64,000 bases of DNA from NCBI RefSeq assembly GCF_000740775.1, contig NZ_JFGS01000003.1, positions 1 to 64,000 of the forward strand, read 5' to 3'. The translations under genes were made by a program, and so were the position numbers. This DNA is from Haematobacter missouriensis (lineage in GTDB: Bacteria; Pseudomonadota; Alphaproteobacteria; Rhodobacterales; Rhodobacteraceae). Each line of letters opens with the position of its first letter. The stretch's first letter is position 1. This document shows positions 18,437-27,245 of this stretch, in pieces. A model generated the notes under the pieces. The model saw nothing but the letters and a program-made list of their open reading frames with translations, searched no databases and was not told where the DNA came from.

Positions 18437-18739
18437 GTGAACCTGACGCCCAGAGAAAAGGACAAGCTGCTCATCAGCCTCGCCGCCATGGTCGCGCGGG
18501 GCCGGCTTGAGCGGGGGGTGAAACTCAACCATCCCGAGGCGATCGCTCTCATCACCGGCTATGTGGTGGAAGGCGCGCGAGACGGTCGGTCGGTCGCGGA
18601 CCTGATGATGGCGGGCGCGCATGTCGTCACCCGCGATCAGTGCATGGCGGGTATCCCCGAAATGATCCATGAGGTGCAGGTGGAAGCGACCTTCCCCGAT
18701 GGGACCAAGCTCGTCACCGTTCACCACCCGATCCGCTAG
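18437..18739 (+). CDS. ureA: Urease gamma subunit
   Basis: A 100-residue urease gamma subunit, full length for the separate-subunit form, containing the conserved [10 protein letters not shown] and [18 protein letters not shown] segments. Translation starts at a GTG preceded by GAGGACGAG. It assembles with UreB and UreC into the cytoplasmic enzyme that hydrolyses urea. Confidence 0.95.
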   Translation: MNLTPREKDKLLISLAAMVARGRLERGVKLNHPEAIALITGYVVEGARDGRSVADLMMAGAHVVTRDQCMAGIPEMIHEVQVEATFPDGTKLVTVHHPIR

Positions 18740-18749
18740 AGGTCCAGAG

Positions 18750-19055
18750 ATGATTCCCGGAGAAATCCTTCCCGCCGAGGGTGAGATCACGCTGAACCAG
18801 GGCGCCGAGGCGATCACCATGACGGTCGCCAATACCGGCGACCGTCCGGTTCAGGTCGGCTCGCACTATCATTTCGCCGAAACCAATCCCCGGCTGTCCT
18901 TCGACCGGGAGGCCGCGCTGGGCTACCGGCTCGACATCCCCTCCGGCACCGCCGTCCGGTTCGAGCCGGGGCAGGAGCGGGAGGTGCGTCTGGTGCCCTT
19001 CTCGGGTGCGCGTATCGTGTATGGGTTCAACCAGAAGGTGATGGGCGGCCTCTGA
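18750..19055 (+). CDS. ureB: Urease beta subunit
   Basis: A 101-residue beta subunit with the family start [12 protein letters not shown] and the core [10 protein letters not shown] and [10 protein letters not shown]. It begins 10 bp after ureA stops, with GGTCCAGAG as ribosome site. The usual VVxxG nickel-site contacts come from UreC, so no catalytic residue is expected here. Confidence 0.95.
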   Translation: MIPGEILPAEGEITLNQGAEAITMTVANTGDRPVQVGSHYHFAETNPRLSFDREAALGYRLDIPSGTAVRFEPGQEREVRLVPFSGARIVYGFNQKVMGGL

Positions 19056-19174
19056 TTGCGCAGCGTCATTCCATTGAATGATTGACGCGCTCCGCCTGCG
19101 CGACATCTTGTCGCGCAGGCGCTCCGGGATCGTTCCTGCGAGGCGGCTGGCCTTTACTGTCGTGGGAGCGTGTC

Positions 19175-19525
19175 ATGAGCGATCTGAAAGACCTTCCCGA
19201 CCCCCTGGCGCTATGGCGGACAGGGATGGAGTTCGCCCAGCTCGGTATGGAGGCGAACGCGATCATCGCGATGCGGATGATGGGGTTCATGGGCTTCTGG
19301 CGCATGCGGGATACCGAAGCCCTGCGGATGATAACCGAAAAGCCACCTGCCTTCTTTGAGGGCTGGATGCGGGGCATGTCCGCGGCGATGAACGGTGAAT
19401 CGGCGGAAAGGGTGGCGGCAGAGGCGATCAAGCCGTTGCGCAAGAAGACGCGCGCCAATCATCTGCGCCTCGTAAGGTCCGGCCCCGCGGTCGGGCTCAC
19501 TGCCAGACCGGGAAGCAAGCGCTGA
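19175..19525 (+). CDS. Small helical hypothetical protein between ureB and ureC
   Basis: A 116-residue, Met/Ala-rich product predicted to be largely helical (MEANAIIAMRMMGFMGFWRM), with a basic tail. A GGGAGCG ribosome site precedes the ATG. I do not recognise a family with confidence. Its place inside the ure operon, in the same direction, suggests co-expression with urease. Confidence 0.75.
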   Translation: MSDLKDLPDPLALWRTGMEFAQLGMEANAIIAMRMMGFMGFWRMRDTEALRMITEKPPAFFEGWMRGMSAAMNGESAERVAAEAIKPLRKKTRANHLRLVRSGPAVGLTARPGSKR

Positions 19526-19638
19526 TTTTGCCTGAAAAGTGGGCATGAGCGGGATACGCCGCGGGCGACTGCGCGCAGCCTGTTGAAACGTACGCCGCTG
19601 CACGGCAGAACGGACCGAGAGCCATCCCGGAGAACCCG

Positions 19639-21348
19639 ATGCCCGCCAAGATTTCCCGCGCCGCCTATGCCGACATGTATGGCCCGACGACCGGGGACCG
19701 GGTCCGGCTGGCCGATACCGATCTGATCGTGGAGGTGGAGCGCGACCTCACCACCTATGGCGAGGAGGTGAAGTTCGGCGGCGGCAAGGTTATCCGCGAC
19801 GGCATGGGCCAGTCACAGGCGACACGGGCGGAAGGTGCGGTGGATACCGTCATCACCAATGCGCTGATCCTCGACTGGACGGGCATTTACAAGGCGGACG
19901 TCGGCCTCCGTGACGGCCGTATCCACAAGATCGGCAAGGCGGGCAACCCGGACACCCAGCCGGGCGTGGACATCATCGTCGGCCCCGGCACCGAGGCCAT
20001 CGCAGGGGAGGGGCGGATCCTCACCGCCGGGGGCATGGATGCGCATATCCACTTCATCTGCCCGCAACAGATCGACGACGCCCTCTATTCCGGCATCACA
20101 ACCATGCTGGGCGGAGGAACGGGGCCGGCTCATGGCACGCTCGCCACGACCTGCACGCCCGGCCCCTGGCATCTGGCGCGGATGATCCAGGCGGCGGATG
20201 CCTTTCCGATGAACCTCGCCTTTGCCGGCAAGGGTAACGCCTCGCTCCCCGCCGCTCTGGAGGAGATGGTGAAGGCGGGCGCTTCCTGCCTGAAGCTGCA
20301 CGAGGACTGGGGCACCACGCCGGGTGCCATAGACTGCTGCCTGTCCGTCGCGGACGACATGGACGTGCAGGTGATGATCCACACCGACACGCTGAACGAA
20401 TCGGGCTTCGTGGAGAATACGCTGGCAGCCATCAAGGGCCGGACGATCCATGCCTTTCACACCGAAGGTGCGGGTGGCGGTCATGCGCCCGACATCATCA
20501 AGGTGGTGAGCCAGCCGAACGTCATCCCGTCATCGACCAATCCGACCATGCCCTATACGGTGAACACGCTGGAAGAGCATCTCGACATGCTCATGGTGTG
20601 TCACCACCTCGACAAGGCGATCCCGGAGGATGTGGCCTTCGCCGAATCCCGTATCCGCAAGGAGACCATCGCGGCGGAGGATATCCTGCACGACATGGGC
20701 GCCTTTTCCGTCATTTCATCGGATAGCCAGGCCATGGGGCGCGTGGGAGAGGTCATCACCCGTACATGGCAGACCGCCCACAAGATGAAGGCGCAGCGCG
20801 GGCGACTGGCGGAGGAGACCGGCGACAACGACAACTTCCGCGCCAAGCGGTACATCGCCAAGTACACGATAAACCCCGCAATCGCGCATGGTTTGTCGCG
20901 CCATATCGGCAGCATCGAGGAAGGCAAACGTGCTGACCTCGTGCTCTGGCACCCCGCCTTCTTCGGCGCAAAGCCGGAGATGGTGATGATCGGCGGCACG
21001 ATCGTGGCGGCGCAGATGGGCGATCCCAATGCCTCTATCCCCACGCCGCAGCCGGTCTATACCCGGCCGATGTTCGGTGCCTACGGCAGGTCGGTGGAAC
21101 GCTCGGCCGTGGTGTTCGTCTCTGCCGCGGCGGAGGCGGAAGGGCTGAGAGGCAGGCTCGGCATTGCCAAGGAAACGCTCGCGGTCCAGAATACCCGCAA
21201 CATCGGCAAGGCGGACATGAAGCTCAATGCCGCCACGCCCGAGATCGAGGTGAACCCGGAAACCTATGAGGTTCGCGCGAATGGTGAACTTCTGACATGC
21301 GAGCCGGCGAAGGAACTCCCCCTCGCGCAGCGCTACTTCCTGTTCTGA
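19639..21348 (+). CDS. ureC: Urease alpha subunit
   Basis: A 569-residue catalytic subunit. It contains AHIHF (nickel ligands, residues 135-137), the carbamylated lysine in KLHEDWG (Lys219), HTDTLNESG, the mobile flap [20 protein letters not shown] and the catalytic aspartate in SSDSQAMGR near residue 362. All key residues are present, so the enzyme should be active once UreDEFG have loaded nickel. Confidence 0.97.
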   Translation: MPAKISRAAYADMYGPTTGDRVRLADTDLIVEVERDLTTYGEEVKFGGGKVIRDGMGQSQATRAEGAVDTVITNALILDWTGIYKADVGLRDGRIHKIGKAGNPDTQPGVDIIVGPGTEAIAGEGRILTAGGMDAHIHFICPQQIDDALYSGITTMLGGGTGPAHGTLATTCTPGPWHLARMIQAADAFPMNLAFAGKGNASLPAALEEMVKAGASCLKLHEDWGTTPGAIDCCLSVADDMDVQVMIHTDTLNESGFVENTLAAIKGRTIHAFHTEGAGGGHAPDIIKVVSQPNVIPSSTNPTMPYTVNTLEEHLDMLMVCHHLDKAIPEDVAFAESRIRKETIAAEDILHDMGAFSVISSDSQAMGRVGEVITRTWQTAHKMKAQRGRLAEETGDNDNFRAKRYIAKYTINPAIAHGLSRHIGSIEEGKRADLVLWHPAFFGAKPEMVMIGGTIVAAQMGDPNASIPTPQPVYTRPMFGAYGRSVERSAVVFVSAAAEAEGLRGRLGIAKETLAVQNTRNIGKADMKLNAATPEIEVNPETYEVRANGELLTCEPAKELPLAQRYFLF

Positions 21349-21356
21349 GGTCTCCC

Positions 21357-21653
21357 ATGCGTCTCTGGCTCATCCTGCCTCTCGCCCTCGCCGCCTGCAC
21401 AGATCCGGGTTTCCGCGGCGTTTCAGGTGTCCGTGAGGTGGAGGCTTCGCAAGTCGGCTCCTGCGTCTATGTGTCCAACATCACCGGCAGGCCCAGTGTC
21501 TATGGGCCGCTTCTTGGCGATCAGGGCATCAGCTATGCGCGCAATCAGGTATTGGATACCGCACGCAGCTCCGGGGCGAATACCGTGGTCTTCCAGAAGG
21601 TCACACCTGGCGAGCCGGTTTACGAGCTCAATGCGACAGCTTACCGCTGCTGA
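21357..21653 (+). CDS. Small lipoprotein, DUF4156-like
   Basis: A 98-residue secreted lipoprotein with a signal peptide ending in LALAAC, so Cys16 would be lipidated. The mature part carries GANTVVFQ and ends in a Cys-containing YRC, which resembles the DUF4156/RcsF-like fold; that assignment is tentative. It starts 8 bp after ureC, so it probably shares the transcript, although a urease role is not obvious. Confidence 0.7.
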   Translation: MRLWLILPLALAACTDPGFRGVSGVREVEASQVGSCVYVSNITGRPSVYGPLLGDQGISYARNQVLDTARSSGANTVVFQKVTPGEPVYELNATAYRC

Positions 21654-21677
21654 TCCAGCAGCAACGCTGCAATGCAA

Positions 21678-21751
21678 AAACGTCCGTAGCGCTTCGGGAG
21701 AAGGCCGCCTATTTCCCCCTTCGGGGAGGAACACCGCAAGTTCGGACGTTT
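21678..21751 (+). promoter_or_regulatory. Folded 5' leader (three-way junction) before the DUF1127 gene
   Basis: A perfect 9-bp stem pairs AAACGTCCG (21678-21686) with CGGACGTTT (21743-21751). It encloses two further hairpins: CTTC/GAAG around GGGA near 21692-21703, and TTCCCCC with GGG-A-GGAA closing a UUCG tetraloop at 21713-21731. The outer stem ends 4 nt before the ATG, and the only AGGA-like ribosome site is buried in the third helix. This suggests structure-controlled translation. Confidence 0.6.
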
Positions 21752-21755
21752 CCCA

Positions 21756-21989
21756 ATGAACGCTTACAATCGCATCGAAACCACGCCCGCCCGCGAAAAA
21801 ACCCTCCGCGAGATCGTGGATGATTTCTTTGTAGGCCTCGGTCAAGGCGTCAGCGCCTATCGTGTCCGCGAATCGCGCATGGCAGAAATCCGCAGGCTTG
21901 ACGCCAAATCCGACGCAGAGCTCAGCAACATGGGCCTGACGCGCGACCGGATCCCGCAATACGTCTTCCGCGATCTTTTCGCCGCCTGA
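21756..21989 (+). CDS. DUF1127 small protein
   Basis: A 77-residue protein whose C-terminal half (EIRRLDAKSDAELSNMGLTRDRIPQYV) is a clear DUF1127 motif. Members are small arginine-rich proteins, several linked to stress, phosphate or RNA regulation; in Rhodobacter one of them, CcaF1, binds RNA. Its leader is strongly folded. It sits between ureC and ureE, an unusual place. Confidence 0.8.
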   Translation: MNAYNRIETTPAREKTLREIVDDFFVGLGQGVSAYRVRESRMAEIRRLDAKSDAELSNMGLTRDRIPQYVFRDLFAA

Positions 21990-22000
21990 GCCGCCTTGAC

Positions 22001-22034
22001 GCTTTTCCCGGAAGGAGGCACCAACGGGGAAAGC
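22001..22034 (+). promoter_or_regulatory. Hairpin presenting a ribosome-site-like loop before ureE
   Basis: GCTTTTCCC (22001-22009) pairs with GGGGAAAGC (22026-22034), with one G-U pair. The 16-nt loop displays GGAAGGAGG, an ideal anti-16S sequence 32 nt before the ureE ATG. It could be a processing site or ribosome standby site between the DUF1127 gene and ureE. Confidence 0.5.
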
Positions 22035-22049
22035 GCGGGAGATCAGGCA

Positions 22050-22613
22050 ATGGCAGACATTCCGAAAGCGGTGCGCATCCGCCCGGCCGGCACTTGGGCA
22101 GGCGCGGTGGATGAAGTGCTGCTCGACTACGATCAGCGGTTTCTCCGTCGCCGTCGGCTGGACTCCGCGGCGGGCGAGGCGTTCATGGTCGATCTGCCGG
22201 AGACGACCAGCCTCAACCATGGGGATGCCTTCGAATTGGAGGACGGTCGCCTGATTTCCGTCGCTGCTGCGGATGAACCGCTGCTGGAAATCCATGCCGA
22301 CGACTTGGTGCGGCTCGCCTGGCACATCGGAAACCGGCATACGCCCTGCCAGATCGAACCGGGCCGTCTGCTGATCCGCCGCGATCACGTTTTGCAGGAC
22401 ATGGTCGAGCGGCTGGGGGGACATGTCCATACCATAATCGCCCCCTTCCGGCCCGAAGGCGGCGCCTATGGCCACGGCCGGACCCTTGGCCATTCACATG
22501 GGCCGGATGACCACGTTCAGGATCGCCCTGACAGCTCCGGAACGCAGGTGCGTTTCCACGGCAGTCATGGCCCGGAGGAGGAGGAGGATCCGCCGCCGCG
22601 GGATCCCGAATGA
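22050..22613 (+). CDS. ureE: Urease accessory protein UreE
   Basis: A 187-residue nickel metallochaperone. The N-terminal peptide-binding domain is followed by the metal domain (LVRLAWHIGNRHTPCQI), and the C-terminus is His-rich (YGHGRTLGHSHGPDDH) with an acidic tail. It hands nickel to UreG. Start at the ATG at 22050; an in-frame TTG at 21996 also exists but lies before the hairpin. Confidence 0.9.
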   Translation: MADIPKAVRIRPAGTWAGAVDEVLLDYDQRFLRRRRLDSAAGEAFMVDLPETTSLNHGDAFELEDGRLISVAAADEPLLEIHADDLVRLAWHIGNRHTPCQIEPGRLLIRRDHVLQDMVERLGGHVHTIIAPFRPEGGAYGHGRTLGHSHGPDDHVQDRPDSSGTQVRFHGSHGPEEEEDPPPRDPE

Positions 22614-22635
22614 TCGCTGCGGGTTGATTTCCTCC

Positions 22636-23271
22636 ATGACGGCGGCGCTTCTCACTCTTGCCCAACGCCTTTCCCCGGCATTCCCGGTCGGCTCCTTTGC
22701 CTATTCGCATGGGCTGGAGTGGGCCATTGCCGGAGGTGATGTGACGGACGCGGATACGCTTCTTCTGTGGGTGGAGGATGTCCTGGCCCATGGCAGCGGG
22801 CGAAGCGATGCGATCCTGCTGGCGCATGCCCTCGCCCCCGGGGCGGATTTGCGGATGCTTTCGGATGTGTCCCTTGCGCTCGCCGCCGGCGCGGAGCGGG
22901 TGCGGGAAACGCTCGATCAGGGCCGCGCCTATCTGGCGGCACTCCCGGAAGACAGGGGATCGTTGGCGCTCGATCTCCCCTATCCCGTGGCGCTGGGCGC
23001 GACCTGCCGTGATCTGGACCTCGCCGCCGAGACGGTCGTGGCCTTCTATCTTCAGGCTTTTGCCGGGATGCTGGTGCAGGCGGCGGTGCGCTTCGTGCCG
23101 ATCGGCCAGACAGCGGGGCAGCGCGTGATCGCCGCGCTCCATCCACTGATGATGCGGGTTGCGGAGGAGGCGATCACAACGCCGCTGGAAGGCATCGCCA
23201 GCGGCGCCTTCCGCTCCGACCTCGCCGCCATGCGGCATGAGACGATGGATGTAAGGATTTTCAGAACATGA
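22636..23271 (+). CDS. ureF: Urease accessory protein UreF
   Basis: A 211-residue UreF protein with the family start [24 protein letters not shown]. It gates GTP hydrolysis by UreG in the UreDFG complex. The frame is open upstream, but the ATG at 22636 fits the conserved N-terminus. Its stop overlaps the ureG start (ATGA). Confidence 0.9.
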   Translation: MTAALLTLAQRLSPAFPVGSFAYSHGLEWAIAGGDVTDADTLLLWVEDVLAHGSGRSDAILLAHALAPGADLRMLSDVSLALAAGAERVRETLDQGRAYLAALPEDRGSLALDLPYPVALGATCRDLDLAAETVVAFYLQAFAGMLVQAAVRFVPIGQTAGQRVIAALHPLMMRVAEEAITTPLEGIASGAFRSDLAAMRHETMDVRIFRT

Positions 23272-23879
23272 AGAGCGGGAATGGCCCCCTTCGCGTCGGG
23301 ATCGGTGGCCCTGTCGGCGCGGGCAAGACGACCCTGACGGAGCAGCTTTGCAGGGCGATGCGGGATCGCTGGTCAGTGGCCGTGATCACGAATGATATCT
23401 ATACCCGCGAGGATGCGGAATACCTCATGCGCGCACAGGCGCTGCCGCTCGAACGCATCCGTGGGGTGGAAACAGGCGGGTGTCCCCATACCGCGATACG
23501 CGAGGATGCGTCGATCAACCTTGCGGCGGTGGCCGATCTGACAGTCTCCATTCCCGATCTGGACGTGATCCTGATCGAATCGGGGGGAGACAATCTGGCG
23601 GCGACGTTCTCACCCGAACTGGCGGACTTGACGCTCTATGTCATCGACACGGCGGCGGGGCAGGACATCCCGCGCAAGAGGGGACCGGGGGTCACGAAAT
23701 CGGACCTGCTCATCGTGAACAAGGTCGATCTCGCGCCGCACGTCGGTGTGGATCCAGCCTTGCTGGAGAGCGACACCCGCGCGGCGCGCGGCAGGCTTCC
23801 CTATGTGATGGCTTGTCTCCGGCAAGCGGTCGGCGTGGACGAGGTCGTCCGCTTCATCGCGCGGGAAGGCGGGCTTTAA
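23268..23879 (+). CDS. ureG: Urease accessory GTPase UreG
   Basis: A 203-residue SIMIBI-class GTPase. P-loop [11 protein letters not shown] is at residues about 11-21, followed by [11 protein letters not shown], the nickel-binding [10 protein letters not shown] (Cys-Pro-His) and [10 protein letters not shown] for guanine recognition. It is the last gene of the ure operon and is coupled to ureF. Confidence 0.95.
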   Translation: MKSGNGPLRVGIGGPVGAGKTTLTEQLCRAMRDRWSVAVITNDIYTREDAEYLMRAQALPLERIRGVETGGCPHTAIREDASINLAAVADLTVSIPDLDVILIESGGDNLAATFSPELADLTLYVIDTAAGQDIPRKRGPGVTKSDLLIVNKVDLAPHVGVDPALLESDTRAARGRLPYVMACLRQAVGVDEVVRFIAREGGL

Positions 23880-23912
23880 AAAAGCGAAAGGCCCCCGCGA
23901 GGGGGCCTGGGA
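23880..23912 (-). terminator. Intrinsic terminator after infC (shared with ureG)
   Basis: An 8-bp perfect stem AGGCCCCC/GGGGGCCT (23889-23896 with 23901-23908) has a GCGA loop. Read on the minus strand it is followed by TTTCGCTTTTTT, a strong terminator for infC. Read forward it lies directly after ureG and may stop that transcript too. Confidence 0.8.
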
Positions 23913-23934
23913 GGCGATAGAGATGATACGGGTT

Positions 23935-24474
23935 TTACCTCGGACCGATCATCATCACCATCTGGCGACCTTCGAGCTTCGGCATGTTCTCCACCTTGCC
24001 CACCTCGGCCACATCGGCAGCGACGCGATTCAGAAGTTCCATGCCGAGCTGCTGGTGCGCCATCTCACGGCCACGGAAGCGAAGGGTCACTTTCACCTTG
24101 TCGCCGCCTTCGAGGAACTTGAGAACGGAGCGCATCTTCACGTCGTAGTCATGGGTATCAGTCCCCGGACGGAACTTGATTTCCTTGACCTCGATGGTCT
24201 TCTGCTTCTTCCGCGCCTCGGCCTCGCGCTTCTGGTTCTCATACTTGAACTTGCCGAAGTCCATGATCTTGCAGACGGGCGGCGTTGCATTCGGCGAGAT
24301 CTCGACGAGATCGAGACCGGCCTCCTGCGCCAAGGCGAGCGCCCGCGCTGGCGTCACGACCCCGACGTTCTCGCCCTCCGCCCCGATCAGCCGAATCTCC
24401 GGCGCGCGGATGCGTTCGTTGACACGGGGTCCGGTGTCGCGTTGGGGCGGGGCATTGTGCGGTCTGCGGGCTAT
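23935..24474 (-). CDS. infC: Translation initiation factor IF-3, likely AUA start
   Basis: A protein of about 179 residues containing the IF-3 N-domain ([14 protein letters not shown]), basic linker ([16 protein letters not shown]) and C-domain ([14 protein letters not shown]). It blocks 30S-50S joining and proofs start codon choice. No ATG or GTG lies at the expected start. An AAGGAT site is followed 7 nt later by ATA (24474-24472), giving [12 protein letters not shown]; an ATT lies three codons earlier. Rare start codons are a known autoregulation device in infC. Confidence 0.88.
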   Translation of the reverse strand: MARRPHNAPPQRDTGPRVNERIRAPEIRLIGAEGENVGVVTPARALALAQEAGLDLVEISPNATPPVCKIMDFGKFKYENQKREAEARKKQKTIEVKEIKFRPGTDTHDYDVKMRSVLKFLEGGDKVKVTLRFRGREMAHQQLGMELLNRVAADVAEVGKVENMPKLEGRQMVMMIGPR

Positions 24475-24605
24475 GGTGGTAATCCTTACGATGTTGTGTG
24501 CCGCGGGCAAAATAGTGTTGGCGAAGGCGTGATACAACAGGGATTCGGTATTTCCGCCACGACCCGGTACCACGATGGGCGGTAAAAGCACCGAGGAGTT
24601 GGAAG

Positions 24606-25226
24606 ATGAAGTCGTTTCTGATCGCGGCGATACTGGTGGCCATCGGCGTTCTGACCTGGCGCCACTTCGCCACGGAGGTTCGCGGCCCGGTCGGCGGACT
24701 CGCGCGGGAAGCGCCCTCTCCACCTCCGGTCTTCCGGTTTCCCGTCGAGGAGGACGACGAGGAGAGTTTCGTCACCCGCGCCGCCCGCACCGCGCGCGAA
24801 GCCGCTACCGACGCGCAGAGCGCCGCAGAGCAGGCAGGCCGAGCGTTACGCAGCATGACATCCACCAATCTGCGCGAGGCGGTGACCCTTGCCGCGGGAG
24901 AAGCGGAACGTGCTCTCGACGCCGCGATATCAGGTGTGCAGGACGCGCTGCGCGATCCCTCAGAGTCGACCCGGAGCGCGGCGGAGGGGGCGCTTGCCGC
25001 AGCCGATCATGCCACAGATCTCGTCACAGCGGGGACAGCGGCGTTGGGAGGAAAGGCGCAGCACTGGTGGGCGGAGCAGGCTGGAGCCTTCCGCGCGAAC
25101 ATCGCGGCGGCCGATCTGACACCGGAGTTGAAGGATCGGCTGCTCCAAGTCTGGGACAAGGCAAAAGACGCCCCGGCGGCGATCCAGGGCGTCCTTCAGG
25201 AACTTAGGGCTCAGCTGGCAGAGTGA
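24606..25226 (+). CDS. Membrane-anchored Ala-rich hypothetical protein
   Basis: A 206-residue protein with one N-terminal hydrophobic helix (residues 3-19), a proline-rich stretch, then an acidic EEDDEES patch and a long alanine-rich helical region likely to form coiled coil in the periplasm. AGGAGTTGGAAG precedes the ATG. I do not recognise a family. It is divergent from infC. Confidence 0.7.
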   Translation: MKSFLIAAILVAIGVLTWRHFATEVRGPVGGLAREAPSPPPVFRFPVEEDDEESFVTRAARTAREAATDAQSAAEQAGRALRSMTSTNLREAVTLAAGEAERALDAAISGVQDALRDPSESTRSAAEGALAAADHATDLVTAGTAALGGKAQHWWAEQAGAFRANIAAADLTPELKDRLLQVWDKAKDAPAAIQGVLQELRAQLAE

Positions 25227-25229
25227 GGG

Positions 25230-26048
25230 TCAGCCGACGAAAGCCTTTTCCACCACATACTCGGCCGGTTCGCTGTTTGCGCCTTCACGCAGACCGAACC
25301 CGTCGAGGATTTCCATGATGTCCTTGTTGAAGGCGAGGCTGCCGCAGACCATTCCCCGGTCCGTCGCGGGGTTGATCGCCGGGATGCCGAGCCGCTCGAA
25401 CACTTCGCCGGAACGCAGATGATCCGTGATCCGCCCCATGACGGGCGAGGTCTCGCGAGTCGTCGTGGGATAATAGCGCAGCTTGCCTGCGGCAAATTCG
25501 CCGACCAGCGGATCCTCGGCGACGGAGGCGACCAGCTCCTCACCATAGGTCAGCGCCGCCACTTCCCGCGTGGTATGGGTGAGAATGACCTCATCATACC
25601 GCTCATAGGTTTCCGGGTCGCGGATCAGCGAGGCAAAGGGCGCGATCCCGGTGCCGGTAGCGAAGAGCCACAGTCGCTTGCCGGGCAGCAGCGCGTCCAG
25701 CACGAGGGTTCCCACCGCTTTCGGCTTCAGGATGATCTCGTCCCCTGGTTGGATGTGCTGCAACCGGGAGGTGAGCGGGCCGTCCTGCACCTTGATGGAA
25801 TAGAACTCCAGCTCCTCATCCCAGGCGGGGGAGGCGATGGAATAGGCGCGCAGCAGCGGACGACCGTTGTCCCCGGTCAGACCGATCATCACGAATTCGC
25901 CCGAGCGAAAGCGGAGCGACCGCGGACGGGTCACGCGGAAGGAAAACAGATGCTCCGACCAGTGCCGGACAGAGGTCACTGTTTCGGTGGGAAGCGTCTT
26001 GGCGGCGGGTGCGGCGGCGTTATCGGTCACGGGAGCGAGGTCGTTCAT
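25230..26048 (-). CDS. fpr: Ferredoxin/flavodoxin-NADP+ reductase
   Basis: A 272-residue FAD enzyme with the FAD-binding RAYSIASPAW motif, the NADP motif GTGIAPFASLIRD and the C-terminal reductase signature. It passes electrons between NADPH and ferredoxin or flavodoxin. As the last gene of the cysG-DUF2849-cysI-cysH-DUF934 run it is a plausible electron source for the ferredoxin-type sulfite reductase. Start at 26048 (MNDLAPV). Confidence 0.88.
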   Translation of the reverse strand: MNDLAPVTDNAAAPAAKTLPTETVTSVRHWSEHLFSFRVTRPRSLRFRSGEFVMIGLTGDNGRPLLRAYSIASPAWDEELEFYSIKVQDGPLTSRLQHIQPGDEIILKPKAVGTLVLDALLPGKRLWLFATGTGIAPFASLIRDPETYERYDEVILTHTTREVAALTYGEELVASVAEDPLVGEFAAGKLRYYPTTTRETSPVMGRITDHLRSGEVFERLGIPAINPATDRGMVCGSLAFNKDIMEILDGFGLREGANSEPAEYVVEKAFVG

Positions 26049-26097
26049 GGCGGAGAATCGCATCCTTTTTATCGGGAATTGGCGGTCGGCGGAAGGG

Positions 26098-26502
26098 TCA
26101 GCCCCGCAGTCGCCGCTGGTAATCGTGTGCGCGCCAGTCGGCACGGGCGAGCCACTGATCCTCGGGCTGGCGCGCGGCGAGTTCGGAGGCAATCTCCACC
26201 TCGTCGAAACCGGAGCGACGCGCCATGGCATATTGATCGGCGATCACATGGCCTTTGGCGCGGAGCCGCCCGGTGAAACCCAGCCGCCGCAACTCCCGCC
26301 CGAGGGTGAAGCCGCGACCGTCGGAAAAGGCCGGGAAGTCGATCCTTACGAATCCGGCCGAAAGAAGCGGTGCCAGATCGGCGGTTGCAGTGTCCGAAGG
26401 GACATCCACAGCCGGGCTTGGACCATCCATCGCATCGAGCGGCAGAAAGTCTCCGGCAAAATCCTCGGCATGGAAGCCGTCGTCGCGCACGATCACGGTC
26501 AT
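26098..26502 (-). CDS. DUF934 protein of the sulfite reductase operon
   Basis: A 134-residue DUF934 protein, commonly found beside cysI and cysH; exact function is unknown. The GRGFTLGRELRRLGFTGRLRA segment and the C-terminal ADWRAHDYQRRLRG are characteristic. Its start overlaps the cysH stop (ATGA). Confidence 0.85.
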   Translation of the reverse strand: MTVIVRDDGFHAEDFAGDFLPLDAMDGPSPAVDVPSDTATADLAPLLSAGFVRIDFPAFSDGRGFTLGRELRRLGFTGRLRAKGHVIADQYAMARRSGFDEVEIASELAARQPEDQWLARADWRAHDYQRRLRG

Positions 26503-27245
26503 GCCGCGTTCTCCTTGTCCTTTGGCATCCGCACGGCCTTGCCGTCGATGAAATGGATGCCGCACTCGACCTTTGCCTGTCCCCGCCAGCGGCCGGCCCG
26601 CGGATCCTCTCCCGGTTTCACCGGAGAGGTACAGGGGGCGCAGCCGATCGACGGATAGCCTTTCGCGACGAGCGGGTGCCGGGGCAGGTCATGGCGGGTC
26701 ATATAGGCGTCCACTTCCGCTGGCGTCCAGTCGGCGAGCGGATTGATCTTGATCCGGCTATCGCCCTCCACCTCGAACAGGTCGAGCGCGGCGCGGGTCG
26801 TCGCCTGAAACCGCTTCCGCCCGGTGATCCATGCGTCGAACCCCTTCAGCGCTCGTTCGAGCGGGCGGGTCTTGCGCAGGTCGCAACAGGCGTCGGTATT
26901 GAACTGGTACAGCGTATTGTCGGGATCCTCGAATGCAAGTTCCTCTGGATCCGCAGTGATGCGCCGGATGCCGGTCAGGCGGAGGCTACGTGCGACCTCC
27001 TGCTGATAGGCGATGGTTTCCGCGAACAGCATCTCGGTATCGACGAACAGGACAGGCAGATCGGGCGCGACTTCCGCCACCATATGGAGCAGCACGACCG
27101 ATTCCGCCCCGAAGGAGGAGACAAGCGCTACCCGGCCCGCCGCCGGATCGGCAAGCGCGGCACGTATCGCATCCGCGCCACCTTTGCCGCCATGACGTGC
27201 GTTCAGGGCATCCACCCGATCCGCTACCGAATCGTCAGGCCGCAT
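26499..27245 (-). CDS. cysH: Adenylyl-sulfate (APS) reductase, CysH family
   Basis: A 248-residue thiol reductase. It carries the paired cysteines in ACCDLRK and later CAPC, the four-cysteine 4Fe-4S signature of the APS-type enzyme, plus the catalytic ECGIH near the C-terminus. It reduces APS (or PAPS) to sulfite. It overlaps cysI by 11 bp and precedes the DUF934 gene, so it is in the same transcript. Confidence 0.93.
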   Translation of the reverse strand: MRPDDSVADRVDALNARHGGKGGADAIRAALADPAAGRVALVSSFGAESVVLLHMVAEVAPDLPVLFVDTEMLFAETIAYQQEVARSLRLTGIRRITADPEELAFEDPDNTLYQFNTDACCDLRKTRPLERALKGFDAWITGRKRFQATTRAALDLFEVEGDSRIKINPLADWTPAEVDAYMTRHDLPRHPLVAKGYPSIGCAPCTSPVKPGEDPRAGRWRGQAKVECGIHFIDGKAVRMPKDKENAA

